From: Sacculina carcini
Taxonomy: Eukaryota; Arthropoda; Thecostraca; Sacculinidae
Reading direction: 5' to 3'
DNA length: 64,000 bases
Assembly (NCBI GenBank): GCA_916048095.2
Contig: OU696582.1
Coordinates: 2,422,501 to 2,486,500, forward strand
Below, piece after piece: positions 33,718 through 43,677 of the stretch; positions within the stretch are counted from its first letter, which is position 1, and every line of letters starts with the position of its first letter. Below the pieces are notes generated by a model, which was not told the DNA's origin, searched no databases, and saw only the letters and a program-made list of their open reading frames with translations. A program made the translations under genes and the position numbers.

Positions 33718-34455
33718 ATGGCAAGTCGGAATATCGAAGAAGGAATTGTCAGCGGGAATTCGTCTCTGGATATCCGACTCATCCCAGAATATGACGGCAA
33801 AGGTGACCCGTCAGAATGGCTAGGCAAAGTCAGAAAGATGTGTAGACTGAGAGGCGTCAATGACGTAGCGACGGTGGTCATGATGGACTGGACTGGAAAC
33901 GCTTATGCCGTTGTTGACCGTCTCAGTTACGACGACCAGTTGAACGTGGACAAAGTGTGTTCTGCATTGCAGCGAGCCTTCGGTCTTGATCCGTACACAT
34001 CATTGGACCGATTTGTAGAGCGAAATCTCAGAGATGACGAAGTTGTCGACGTTTTTGCATCAGATTTGGAGAAATTGGGTGCCAGTTGCGGAATCACTGG
34101 AGATCTTACGTTGACGTGTGCGTTTCTCAGAGGCCTAACGGTCAGAGTGCGGGAAGTTTTAAGAGCCAATGCGAATCTAGAAGGGATGAAATTCAAGGAC
34201 GTCATCGAGAGGGCCCGTACTATTTTGTCGGACTTGGATAGCGCAAGCACCACCTCCGTGTCAGATTATTCGTTTGGAGCGACCCTGAAATGCTTCCATT
34301 GTGGACGCGCAGGCCACATATCGAGGAATTGTAAGTCTAGGAAACCGGTTGAAATCATATGCTATCGTTGCGGAGAAAAAGGACACCTTCAAGCGGTATG
34401 TACGTTAAACGAGAAGGAGAGGCGGTGTGCGCCAGCCTCCTCTCCAACTCAGTGA
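33718..34455 (+). CDS. gag-like protein of LTR element 1
   Basis: Open frame of 245 codons starting 16 nt after the LTR. The N-terminal part has the retrotransposon capsid pattern (I-P-E-Y-D-G-K-G-D-P-S-E-W-L, then F-A-S-D-L-E-K-L). Two zinc knuckles of C-x2-C-x4-H-x4-C form lie near residues 193-206 and 216-229 (C-F-H-C...C and C-Y-R-C...C). Packages element RNA in the family. It overlaps pol by about 100 nt in the -1 frame. A G-TTA-AAC heptamer at 34404-34410, in the gag zero frame, is a candidate slip site. Confidence 0.85.
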   Translation: MASRNIEEGIVSGNSSLDIRLIPEYDGKGDPSEWLGKVRKMCRLRGVNDVATVVMMDWTGNAYAVVDRLSYDDQLNVDKVCSALQRAFGLDPYTSLDRFVERNLRDDEVVDVFASDLEKLGASCGITGDLTLTCAFLRGLTVRVREVLRANANLEGMKFKDVIERARTILSDLDSASTTSVSDYSFGATLKCFHCGRAGHISRNCKSRKPVEIICYRCGEKGHLQAVCTLNEKERRCAPASSPTQ

Positions 34456-35120
34456 GCCAGGCGCTGGTGACCGTGGTTGCCAAAGTGAATGATGTGTCAT
34501 GTCGCGTACTAGTTGACACCGGGTGCACGAGAAGCTTGGTGCACAAATCATTGTGTGGAAACAAAATCATGCAGATGAGAAATGATGTGTACGCCATGAA
34601 CGGTGGAATGATGCGATGCGTCGGGCAGAGCAACATCGTGTTGGATGTAGACGGGAAGGCAGTTGAGCTCACTGCTATTGTTGTCGCAGAACCGTTGTTT
34701 GGTCACCAATTTGTGCTCGGACTGGACGCGGTGGCTCTGCTCGGAGGTCTGTTTTTGTCAGCCAAGTTGGAGTCGACGTTTGGTGTAGCATGCGGGGTCC
34801 TTTCTGAGCCACTCGAAGATAATATTCCCGATGCTCAGAGATGCAGTGAACTCAAGGTCGAAGGAAAAGATTTTTCAGCGGAATTTCATCCTTCGCTGTG
34901 CCGATGGACGGCTCGCTGGAAGTGGTCTGGTGAACCTCCTGACCTCCCAAATAAAACAGCAGAGTACCCGATGAAATGTGACGTTCGGTCATGCTACGAA
35001 GACGAGGTGAGGTCGTGGATAGAAGAGGGCTGGTTGGTGGAACACAGCGTTGGTAAGCACGGCGATGCTAGAGGACTCATGCCCCTAATGGCTGTAGTAC
35101 AGGCGAATAAATCGAAGTGA
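34359..35120 (+). pseudogene. pol part 1 of LTR element 1: protease and start of RT
   Basis: Protease motif V-L-V-D-T-G-C-T-R-S-L-V (D-T-G active site) near residues 50-62. Then a linker and the RT N-terminal region with W-I-E-E-G-W-L. The frame stops at 35120, at a point where the sibling element reads on without a break into V-R-P-V-L-D-F. The break is a single missing base near 35117. The reading frame upstream of its first Met continues into the gag overlap. Confidence 0.82.
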
Positions 35121-36670
35121 GGCCTGTGCTCGATTTTCGGCAGATGAATCAGCACATCACATCCTACACAGCCGAGTCAGACGTGTGTGCGCAAAAGCTG
35201 CGTGAGTGGCGGAGGTGTGGCGACAATGTGGCCCTGCTCGACTTGAAGAAGGCGTATCTTCAGATACACATCGATCCGAGCCTGTGGAAGTTCCAGACGG
35301 TGATTTTTGGGGGGAAGAGGTACTGCCTCACGCGCCTAGGCTTCGGGCTGAACGTGGCGCCAACTATATTGAAGTCTGTGGTGCAATGTGTACTTGAACA
35401 AGACAAGAAAGTCAAAGAGGCGGTCTCAGTGTATGCTGATGACATATTGGTGAATGAGAGTGTACTCAAGGCTCATCGTGTAGCAGATCACTTCCGACGC
35501 TACGGCCTGGAGTGCAAAAGTGAAAATCGAGCAGAAGACGGCATGCGAGTTCTGGGACTTCGATTGAGGAAAGAACATGGGGAACTGAGGTGGTGCAGAG
35601 ATAACATAATATCAGAACCACCGGTACCATTAACCCGTCGCAGTCTGTTCTCCTTCTGTGGTCGAGTGGTTGAGCATCTCCCAATCTGCGGATGGATGCG
35701 ACCGGCAGTGTCGTTCTTTAAACGTGTGGCCAACGAATCATCCAATGGATGGGATGATATCATCGATAACGCCAGACTCTCCTCGCTGGTGAGCGACTTG
35801 GCAGCCCGCATTGAGGATAACGATCCGGCTCGAGGTGTCTGGAAGGTGTCAGGAGAGAAGGCAGTTGTGTGGGTCGACGCTAGCCAGTTAGCCGTTGGAG
35901 CTGCGGTTCAAGTGAACGGTGAAATCATAGAGGTCGGAAGTTGGCTACGCGGTAAAAGTGCCGCCCACATAAATCTTGCTGAACTTGACGCGTTGTTGAA
36001 GGGTCTCAACATGGCCGTAGTGTGGCGGATGAGTGAGATAGAATTCAAGACTGTCTCGAAAACCGTTTTCCACTGGGTCAGTGACACACTGAGTGGACTA
36101 ACGCGGGTCAAAACCAAAGCAGCCAGCGAGCTCCTCATCCGTAGAAGGCTGGAAACTCTGAAGTCGGTGCGAGACGAGCTGGGTCTCAAGTTGTCTGTGT
36201 CTCTAGTGTCTACGTCAAAAAACCTGGCTGATCGTTTGACTCGTCTGCCTCGTTCGTGGACAAGAATTGGTGAGGCTGCCGGCGCAGTGATATCCGAAAA
36301 TTCCCGGACCCCCGCAACACTCACAGATGTTAAGAACGTTCACAACGACGCCGGACATCCTGGAGTTCGTCGAACGCTGTATTTTTCACGGAGACGCTTC
36401 GGAGACGCGAGGAGAAGAGACACTGCTCAAGTAGTTCGAGAATGCGACATCTGCTGCAAGGCTATTGATCCTGCGCCCATCAAATGGCCCGGCGGACAAC
36501 TATCTGTAGGTGAGACGTGGAAGAGAATTGCGCTGGATGTTACGCATTATCAAGGTCATCACTACCTGACGCTGATCGACTGCGGCCCATCCCGCTTCGC
36601 CATCTGGACGAAGCTGGCCTCCGAGACCGCATCTTGCGTTGTGTCCCATCTAAAAAGCGTATTTTTTTGA
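35117..36670 (+). pseudogene. pol part 2 of LTR element 1: RT, RNase H, integrase N-terminus
   Basis: RT: R-P-V-L-D-F-R, D-L-K-K-A-Y-L-Q-I, L-T-R-L-G-F-G-L, then V-Y-A-D-D-I-L-V with an intact active site. RNase H-like: V-W-V-D-A-S and H-I-N-L-A-E-L-D; at the third catalytic position, where element 2 has F-I-D-S, this copy has K-T-V-S. Integrase zinc region H-N-D-A-G-H-P-G-V...C-D-I-C. The frame ends at 36670 in a run of seven T where one extra T shifts it. Confidence 0.84.
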
Positions 36671-37331
36671 ACGCGGCGCTCCGTCAGAATGTCTTGTGGA
36701 CAATGGCACCCAGTTTCGCAGTGGCGAGTTCAGGCGATTGCTGCACGAGTGGAACGTGTCCGTGTGGTTTCGGTGCGCATATAGACCACAAGGAAATGCC
36801 ATTGTCGAGAGGAGCCATAGAAGCGTGAAAGTGATAGCGGCAAGGAAGCGGTGCTCGATCCAGGAGGCGGTGTATCGATACAATGTATCACCGCAGGATG
36901 ATGTCAACGAAGCATCGACACCGGCTAGTCAAGTGTATCGCTACAATGTGAAGGTGAAAAACGTCGATCACACAGCGGGCAGTGAACAACCGAACGGAGG
37001 CTCACGCAGACGAGGAAGCGGGTACGACGTCGGCAACAGGGTCTGGGTCAGACGAGCCGGAGCAAGATGTGATTCTCATTCTTCGCCCGATGTGGTCACC
37101 TCGCAAGTGTCAGATCATTCCGTGGAAGTTGACGGCATTCCGATCCATGTGAGAGACATCAGACCGCGTGGCGGGACAACATCCGTGGACCAGGATGGCC
37201 GGGCGTCCCAAGGTGATCCCGAGATAACTGTTGAATCATCACCTGAGTCGATGTCAGCTCGCCATTCTGAAGCGGAGGCTGGTGGACAGGAACAGACTGT
37301 GAGGAGAAAGCAAGCGACGGAGGCGGTCTAG
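36669..37331 (+). pseudogene. pol part 3 of LTR element 1: integrase core and C-terminus
   Basis: In the frame after the T-run: V-D-N-G-T-Q-F with the catalytic Asp, Y-R-P-Q-G-N-A-I-V-E-R with the catalytic Glu, then an Arg/Ser-rich tail. The first catalytic Asp lies upstream in part 2 (A-L-D-V-T-H). Cuts and joins element DNA in the family. Ends 40 bp before the 3' LTR, with the purine-rich GGGGTGGA tract between. Confidence 0.8.
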
Positions 37332-37370
37332 AACGTGTGCGACTTGTGATTCCTGCGAATCTGGGGTGGA

Positions 37371-37788
37371 TGTGGTAAATGAGTGATGGTGGTCGCGAAG
37401 CAGCGTTGGCGTTTATGCGCGTGTGTTCGTCCTTGAAACGGGCGCGTATGAGTGATAGCAGAGCGAGCGGTGGAAAGAGCGTTGTGTGTTGCAACGGGTG
37501 CCAGACGTCATGCGGTACGTTGCCATGGTGACGATGGTGCCGTGCGCACGCGCGTATTGCGTATGTATGTGTGTCTGTAGTTTAGCGAGCGACTGGATGA
37601 GGCAGTGTGTGTTGGGGGAGCGAGGCGTCGCGTGTGGTGCTGTTTGCGAGAAGTGTTGTGTCGCGAGTAGTGTTGTATTGTGAATAGTGTGCGTGCGAGT
37701 AGTGTGTCTTGCGTGTAGTGCTTTGTTGTGCTGTTATTCGTGTCATATAATTTTTCGCGTATCGTCCCGAATACATACATCTGTTACA
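37371..37788 (+). repeat. 3' LTR of element 1
   Basis: Preceded by GGGGTGGA, a short polypurine tract. Carries the 9-bp stretch absent from the 5' LTR. Confidence 0.93.
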
Positions 37789-38131
37789 GTTTCTGTTCCA
37801 GCGATTCTGTTATATAATTTTGAGAATCTATTATCGCATGATTTACATTTTTGTTTACTTGAAATCCATATTGGCTGTCGTTAATAATACTATGTTTTGT
37901 AATAAAACTGTCTAAACGTTTCATGAAGCACTTCTCTAATAATTTAGAAAACTGAGGAAGCAAGGATATCGGCCTATAATTGTAAAACTGCGTTTTGTCC
38001 CCGTATTTATATATTGGACATACCTTTGCTTTTTTCATTCCTGCTGGGAAGACACCTGTATCGAATGACTGATTAAAAACATAATACAAAGGTTCTAGAA
38101 TATATGGGCATGACATTTTCATTAAGCTCAT
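37789..38131 (-). pseudogene. LINE ORF2, N-terminal half of reverse transcriptase
   Basis: V-C-P-I-Y-K-Y-G-D-K, N-Y-R-P-I-S-L-L-P-Q-F-S-K-L-L-E, then Y-G-F-Q-V-N-K-N-V-N-H-A-I-I-D. The frame runs through the LTR insertion: ...E-Q-K-L joins F-T-V-G-V-F-I-D-L once the insert and one GTTTC are removed. The similar Y-G-F-Q-S-G-K-S-V-N-H-A-L-L-D in the plus-strand fragment at 45870-46625 shows the two LINEs are relatives. Confidence 0.82.
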
Positions 38132-38408
38132 ACTTATGTTGTAAACATCCTCAGATCGTTTACTTGCGCTAGACTTGATTGTGTTGAAAATTTATGCATG
38201 ACTTATGGGCTGCAAAAACATACTGTCTGAGTAATTGGCAGGAAACCGTTGAGAGTGGATGTTTGTTGTTTGCTGTTGAATTGTTTGTTGCTGTGCAACA
38301 TTTTGGCTGATATTAACAAAATAATTATTGAAAGCGTCTGCTATGTCGCTCGGTTCTGTTATGATTTTATCATTGTGATGGAATTACGAGAGGATACATT
38401 TGTTACAA

Positions 38409-39520
38409 TTACGGAGGATATATTTGTCTTTTATTTATGCCGGTTATTTCATTCATAGTTTTCCATGTCGATTTGATATCATTTTTGTAGCGAGAAAAGA
38501 TATTCTCATAATAAATTTGTTTTGACCGTCTCAGGAGAGTTGTTAGCAGGTTTCTATATCTTTTGTATTGAATAAAATCCTCGTTTAGCTGACTTTTAAG
38601 ATACTTTTTGTAAATATATTTTTTGTTTTTACACGATATTTTTAATCCTTTTGTCAACCATGGCTGCATAAGTCTGGTTTTCTTACGCATTTTCATGACG
38701 GGGAAATGCCCGTCAACAATGGATTCGTAAATTTGTATGAACTTCTCGAAAGTGTCATTCACATTATCGGTATAAGTTTGCCCCCAATCAATAATTTGTA
38801 ACTTGTACAGAAAAGCTTCTTCTCTTTTCTCATTGATAATTCTTTTGAAGAAGGATTCCTCTGTTTGTTTTTCATGATGAGCCACACTTATACGACAGTA
38901 TATCGGCAAATGATCACTTATATCATAAGTAATGGTTCCTGAACAAAATTATCTCTTGGTCATGTTGGTAAATATGTTGTCTATTGTAGTACAGCTGTTG
39001 CTAGTGATTCTGGTCGGAGATTTAATTAATGGCATGAAGCCCAGACTAAGCATAGCATCAGAAAAGCGCTGAACGCTGCTATATTCTTTCCTAGTCAAAT
39101 CAACGTTAAAATCCCCAGTAATAATCCAGTTTGAAGCTCTATTCATGGCAAACATTTCTTCTAGTTTTTCACAAAATTCGATTATGCTTGATGATGGCGA
39201 TCTGTATACCGAGTTCACATAAAGAACATTTTGCTTGTTTTTGTATAAGTCTTGTAATTTGATTGTTACACATTCAAAATTACTATCCACACATATCGTT
39301 TTACTTTCAACCAACACATAATTGTGTTTCTTATGGACATATATAGCAACGCCACCAGACCTTTTACCCCTTCTATTCAATGAAAATAATTTATAAGAAT
39401 CCAAATTATATAATTCCAAAAGCGTTGCTTCATTAAACCAAGTTTCACTGATCGCGATTACATCTATGTCGGAACAGTTTGATATAAAATGTGCAAAATC
39501 ATCGAAGTTTGATTTTAAGC
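38409..39520 (-). pseudogene. LINE ORF2, endonuclease main part and linker
   Basis: Starts, after the LTR insertion, L-K-S-N-F-D-D-F and I-A-I-S-E-T-W-F (the catalytic Glu). Then G-G-V-A-I-Y-V, V-Y-R-S-P-S-S-S, I-I-T-G-D-F-N-V-D-L (D-x-N) and T-T-I-D-N-I-F-T: the endonuclease/exonuclease/phosphatase fold of LINE endonucleases. A basic linker (38409-38909) leads to RT. At least one stop or frameshift separates the parts near 38940. Confidence 0.82.
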
Positions 39521-39896
39521 TGTATTATGTTTATTGTATATTGCATTGTATTATACTTTGTATTATATATAATTGTGTGTGCGTGCATATATATTTGTGT
39601 GCGTACGTGGGAGTGTGATTTTGTGTACGTTGTTGTATGCGCGCGCGGAGGTAGCTGCGTCACACAAGCGCGAGCGATGAGTGCATGCATGCGCGGGTGG
39701 TATCCGCCCGGAGTCAACGGTCGCTCGTGCATGTTGGGCAGTGCGTTACTGGTGAAGTGAGAGTGTGGTGTTTGTGCAGTGGTTTAGAGTGTTGTTCAGT
39801 GGAGAGAGTAGTATTTAATGCATTGTGTTGCGGTGTGATCGTGTGGAATTGTGCTTTCTTGTTCTTTTTTATTTTTCGTGCTTACATTCAAATACA
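39521..39896 (+). repeat. 5' LTR of element 2
   Basis: Followed by AGCTAACCGGCC, which, as in element 1, starts AGCT and not TGG. Confidence 0.92.
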
Positions 39897-39918
39897 AGCT
39901 AACCGGCCGTTCCGAAAA

Positions 39919-40618
39919 ATGGAGTCTTCATGTGGTTTCGACGCTCGCGTGATACCAGAATTTGATGGTCAGACTGACATTGTGGAATGGTGGACTCGCA
40001 CGGAGATCATGTGTCAGCTCAAAGGCGTCGATGTGATGAGCGTAGTGCCACTACGTCTCTCAAAAGGCGCGTTTGTTGTGTGGTCCCAACTGCCGGATGA
40101 ACTTCGCCGTTGTGCGAAAGGGACCCGCAGCGCTTTGTTCTCGGCGTTTGGAGTGGACAGATTCCGTGCATATGCTCTGTTCACCAGTCGTCGTCTGCAA
40201 GAATGTGAGTCGCCTGACGTATATTTAGCAGATTTGAAAAAACTCGCTGTTTCATTCGGTGGCGTATCCGATAATCTGCTGATATGTGCATTTGTAAATG
40301 GCCTACCCGAGCACGGCGACCAGTATTCGTGCAAGCACAGTGTCATAGTCTCTGTCGTTGAGTGATATTACGAGCAGAACTCGCATGGTGTTACAAACGA
40401 CAAAAAGCCCATCAAACTGTCTAGCCGCCAATGCCGGGTCGCTTTCACCTCGAAAATGCTACATTTGCAATCAGACTGGTTATTTGAGTAGAGAGTGCCC
40501 CAAAAGGAAATATCGGATGCGATGTTATAATTGTTCCAAATTGGGTCACATGACGAAGGACTGTCAGGGAAGCGAGGAAGGAGAGGGCTCGTCAGCGCCA
40601 GCACCCTCTCCTCAGTGA
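39919..40618 (+). pseudogene. gag-like gene of LTR element 2, one frameshift
   Basis: The N-terminal part (ATG at 39919) has I-P-E-F-D-G-Q-T-D-I-V-E-W-W and L-A-D-L-K-K-L-A-V-S-F, parallel to element 1. The frame breaks at about 40355. The next frame (to 40618) has two C-x2-C-x4-H-x4-C knuckles (C-Y-I-C...C, C-Y-N-C...C). The end overlaps pol in the -1 frame as in element 1, but no G-TTA-AAC is seen here. Confidence 0.8.
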
Positions 40619-42636
40619 GCAATGAGGCGCTTCCTTCAGTCACTGCTTTTATTGATCAACGTGAGTCTTGTGTGCTTGTTGATACCGGCTGTTCTCGCTG
40701 TATTGTGTGGAGTGGTGTTTGTAAAACATGGACACCAGTAACGACTCATGTGAATACTCTGGGTGGCATGAGCTTTGACTGTTCGGGTGTTGGTGAATGT
40801 TGTGTGAGTGTCGAGGAACAGTCAGTTGTGGTGAAAGCCCTCGTTGTGCAGCACAAGCCGATGGGATATGATGCGATTCTGGGAATGAACGCCATATCAG
40901 CGCCGGGGGGTGTTTGTGTAAGTGCTGAAGGTAGGGTGCGTTTTCAAGTGAGTGCCAAGGCCGCATACTGTGCTGCGGCTGGTGATATTGTTGAGTCAAA
41001 ACCTGGGCATGAGGCACGGTTTGATGCAGTTAAAAACATGTGGACTTGCAAGTGGAAGTGGCTTGACGACCACGAGCCTCATCATTTGACAAACGAAACT
41101 TCACAATATCATGTGAGGCAACACGCCAAGGAGGCATTTGACAGAGAGATGAATGAGTGGATCAGCAGCAAATGGTTGACTCCCTATGATGAGAGTGTAC
41201 ATGGGCCTGCTCGCTGTTTAATTCCTCTGGTGGCAGTGACCCAAAAGAACAAGAACAAAGTGAGACCGGTCCTTGATTTCCGAGAATTAAATAAACACAT
41301 TGACACTCGTTCTGCAGATGCTGACGTATGCAGTGAGAAGCTGAGGGAATGGCGGATGAAGGGAGACAATGTGTTTATCATGGACCTCAAGAAAGCCTAC
41401 CTGCAGATATCAGTGGACAGTTCGTTGTGGCCTTTCCAGACGGTGAAGTTCAATGGTGTGTTGTACTGCTTGACCAGGCTTGGATTCGGGTTGAGTGAGG
41501 CGCCCATGATCATGCATACGGTGGTTGAATCGGTGATGGCACAAAACGACCAGATAAAACGTGGTACATCGGCATATGTTGACAATGTCCTCATTGATGG
41601 AAACATTGTGTCACCCGAAGCAGTGAAGGAGCACTTTGCCAAGTACGGTCTTGAATCGAAGGAGATTCAAAAGCTCTCTGACGGAACACGTGTGCTCGGA
41701 TTACACGTGTTTTCATCAGAGTCTGGCAAGTTGATGTGGAAAAGGGACAATGCTGTGGGTGAGTGTCCGCAACAGCTCACGAGACGAGTCGTGTTTTCGT
41801 TGTGCAGTACTTTGGTGTCGCATTATCCTGTCGGTGGCTGGTTGCGAGTTGCCGCTTGGTACATCAAGCGACTTGCATCCGAAGAGACAAACAGCTGGGA
41901 CGAACCGATTCGTTACTCAGCAATCAATAGTCATGTGAACGAGGTGATGTCGAAACTGCAGCATAGCGATCCCGTGAGAGGGGTGTGGAAGATCGATGAT
42001 GATTTGGCGAATGTATGGGTGGACGCCAGCAATGGTGCGTTGGTTGAGGTAAATGGCGAGACAGTGGAAGATGCTTGCTGGTTGAGAACGGACAGCCACC
42101 ACATAAACCTTAGTGAGCTAGAGGCCGTGATAAAGGGGCTTGGCCTGGCGATTAAGCTCAAATTTCGAAAAATTCGGCTTTTCATAGATTCATCCACGGT
42201 GCATTTATGGCTCAGAGGACTTCTAACGGCAAAAGAACGTGTCAAGACAACTGCCTGTAGTGAGTTGTTGATCAGGCGCCGACTAGAGATCATTGGTGGA
42301 TTGTTGGACGAGTACAACTTGACTGTTGAAGTAATGAAGGTGGCGTCTGAGAGGAATAAAGCAGATTGCCTGACTCGTGTGCCTGGCCACTGGTTGAAAC
42401 AGGACAAATCAATGTGTGCCGCAGGTGCTGAACCGACTGACGTGCGTTCTCGCATCCGGCAGATTCACCACGACGCCGGACATCCGGGCATCCACCGAAC
42501 GCGGTACTTTTGCCGGAGGAAAAAGCTTTATGTCAGCAAGAGGGAAGTCGCAGAGGCTGTGAGGTCGTGTGACATCTGCAATTCGATTTGTCCGGCGTCA
42601 GTGAAATGGAGACACGGGAATCTGAGCGTGAATTAA
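40531..42636 (+). pseudogene. pol of LTR element 2: protease, RT, RNase H, integrase N-terminus
   Basis: A 701-codon frame. Protease V-L-V-D-T-G-C-S-R; RT with V-R-P-V-L-D-F-R-E-L, D-L-K-K-A-Y-L-Q-I, L-T-R-L-G-F-G-L. At the catalytic box it reads A-Y-V-D-N-V-L, so the second aspartate is Asn (41578-41589 region). RNase H-like D-A-S-N, L-S-E-L-E and F-I-D-S-S are present. Integrase zinc region H-H-D-A-G-H-P-G-I...C-D-I-C. The frame ends with a TAA at 42634-42636 in a conserved position. Confidence 0.85.
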
Positions 42637-43063
42637 AACTGGCACCGACTGGCAGCAGATTTTGTGCATGTGCGTGATTTGTTGTATGTGTCTGTCATCG
42701 ATTGTGGTCCATCGAGGTTTTCTCTCTGGCGCAAGGTTCGCACTCGCAGCAGCGATGAAGTGGCGGACATTTTCGATGACATTTTTAGTGAGCGTGGACC
42801 CCCAAATGAGATACTTTTGGACAACGACACATCTTTTCGTGGACAAGCTTTTGTGCGGGCGATGGAACGCTGGGTGTGAACATTCGATATCGGCGTGCCT
42901 TTCGCCCAGAAGGAAACGGCATAGCGGAGAGGTCGCATCGGACAGTGAAGACCATTGTTGCGAGGAAGCAGTGCAGTGTGAGAGAGGCTGTCCGACAGTG
43001 CAGTGTGAGAGAGGCTGCAGACGCGACCACAGCGACAGAGTCAGCGTCCGGCGCGGTTCAATG
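42637..43063 (+). pseudogene. integrase core of LTR element 2, broken
   Basis: Same frame after the TAA: A-A-D-F-V-H, V-I-D-C-G-P-S-R-F, L-L-D-N-D-T-S-F. Then a frameshift near 42875 and R-A-F-R-P-E-G-N-G-I-A-E-R. A 22-nt direct duplication (around 42970-43015) gives a repeated C-S-V-R-E-A. The C-terminal third found in element 1 is missing. Confidence 0.8.
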
Positions 43064-43118
43064 ATTATGTTGTGTATAATTCTAATCGGGCATAGTGATT
43101 CTTAGAATCAGGGGGATA

Positions 43119-43494
43119 TGTATTATGTTTATTGTATATTGCATTGTATTATATTTTGTACTATATATAATTGTGTGTGCGTGCATATATATTTGTGTGC
43201 GTACGTGGGAGTGTGATTTTGTGTACGTTGTTGTATGCGCGCGCGGAGGTAGCTGCGTCACACAAGCGCGAGCGATGAGTGCATGCATGCGCGGGTGGTA
43301 TCCGCCCGGAGTCAACGGTCGCTCGTGCATGTTGGGCAGTGCGTTACTGGTGAAGTGAGAGTGTGGTGTTTGTGCAGTGGTTTAGAGTGTTGTTCGGTGG
43401 AGAGAGTAGTATTTAATGCATTGTGTTGCGGTGTGATCGTGTGGAATTGTGCTTTCTTGTTCTTTTTTATTTTTCGTGCTTACATTCAAATACA
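43119..43494 (+). repeat. 3' LTR of element 2
   Basis: Preceded by CAGGGGGATA, a polypurine-type tract. Confidence 0.92.
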
Positions 43495-43677
43495 TAAGCT
43501 CCTGGCGTTAATGTGGACCACATAAAGACCATTTGCTTCCTTAACATACTTAATGAACTCTTCATAACACATATTTTTTGTTACACTATGAATAACTTGA
43601 GAAAAATCTAGGTCAATTGAATCATTTGAACCATTTGACGGTACATTCAAATCTCCACACTTAATCTCAACATCCAT
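43495..43677 (-). pseudogene. LINE ORF2 start, endonuclease N-terminus
   Basis: The ATG at 43677 overlaps the ORF1 stop by 11 nt. Ends V-V-H-I-N-A-R-S-L (the endonuclease L-N-A-R-S-L motif) exactly at LTR element 2; the frame resumes at 39520. Confidence 0.8.

Larger units (their letters stand above)
33293..37788 (+). mobile_element. Ty3/gypsy-type LTR retrotransposon 1, full length
   Basis: LTRs 33293-33701 (409 bp) and 37371-37788 (418 bp) start TGTGG and end TTACA. They differ by one 9-bp indel and about 4 substitutions, so the insertion is young. The target-site duplication is GTTTC at 33288-33292 and 37789-37793. Gag is followed in the -1 frame by protease, RT, RNase H and integrase. 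Two single-base frameshifts break pol. It sits in the RT domain of the minus-strand LINE. Confidence 0.93.
39521..43494 (+). mobile_element. Ty3/gypsy-type LTR retrotransposon 2, full length, defective
   Basis: LTRs 39521-39896 and 43119-43494, both 376 bp, TGTATT...ATACA, with about 3 differences by eye. Target-site duplication TAAGC at 39516-39520 and 43495-43499. Gag and pol are related to element 1 but broken: a gag frameshift, an RT active site Y-V-D-N, a stop in integrase, a frameshift, a small tandem duplication and a shortened integrase end. Confidence 0.93.

Noticed and set aside
35100..35130. Programmed frameshift within pol of LTR element 1
   Set aside because: The sibling element reads through without a break at the same place, and the difference is one base, so it is more likely a mutation or read error.
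36661..36670. Programmed slip in the seven-T run of LTR element 1
   Set aside because: A one-base homopolymer change in integrase is better explained by mutation or sequencing error; no family has a programmed shift there that I know.
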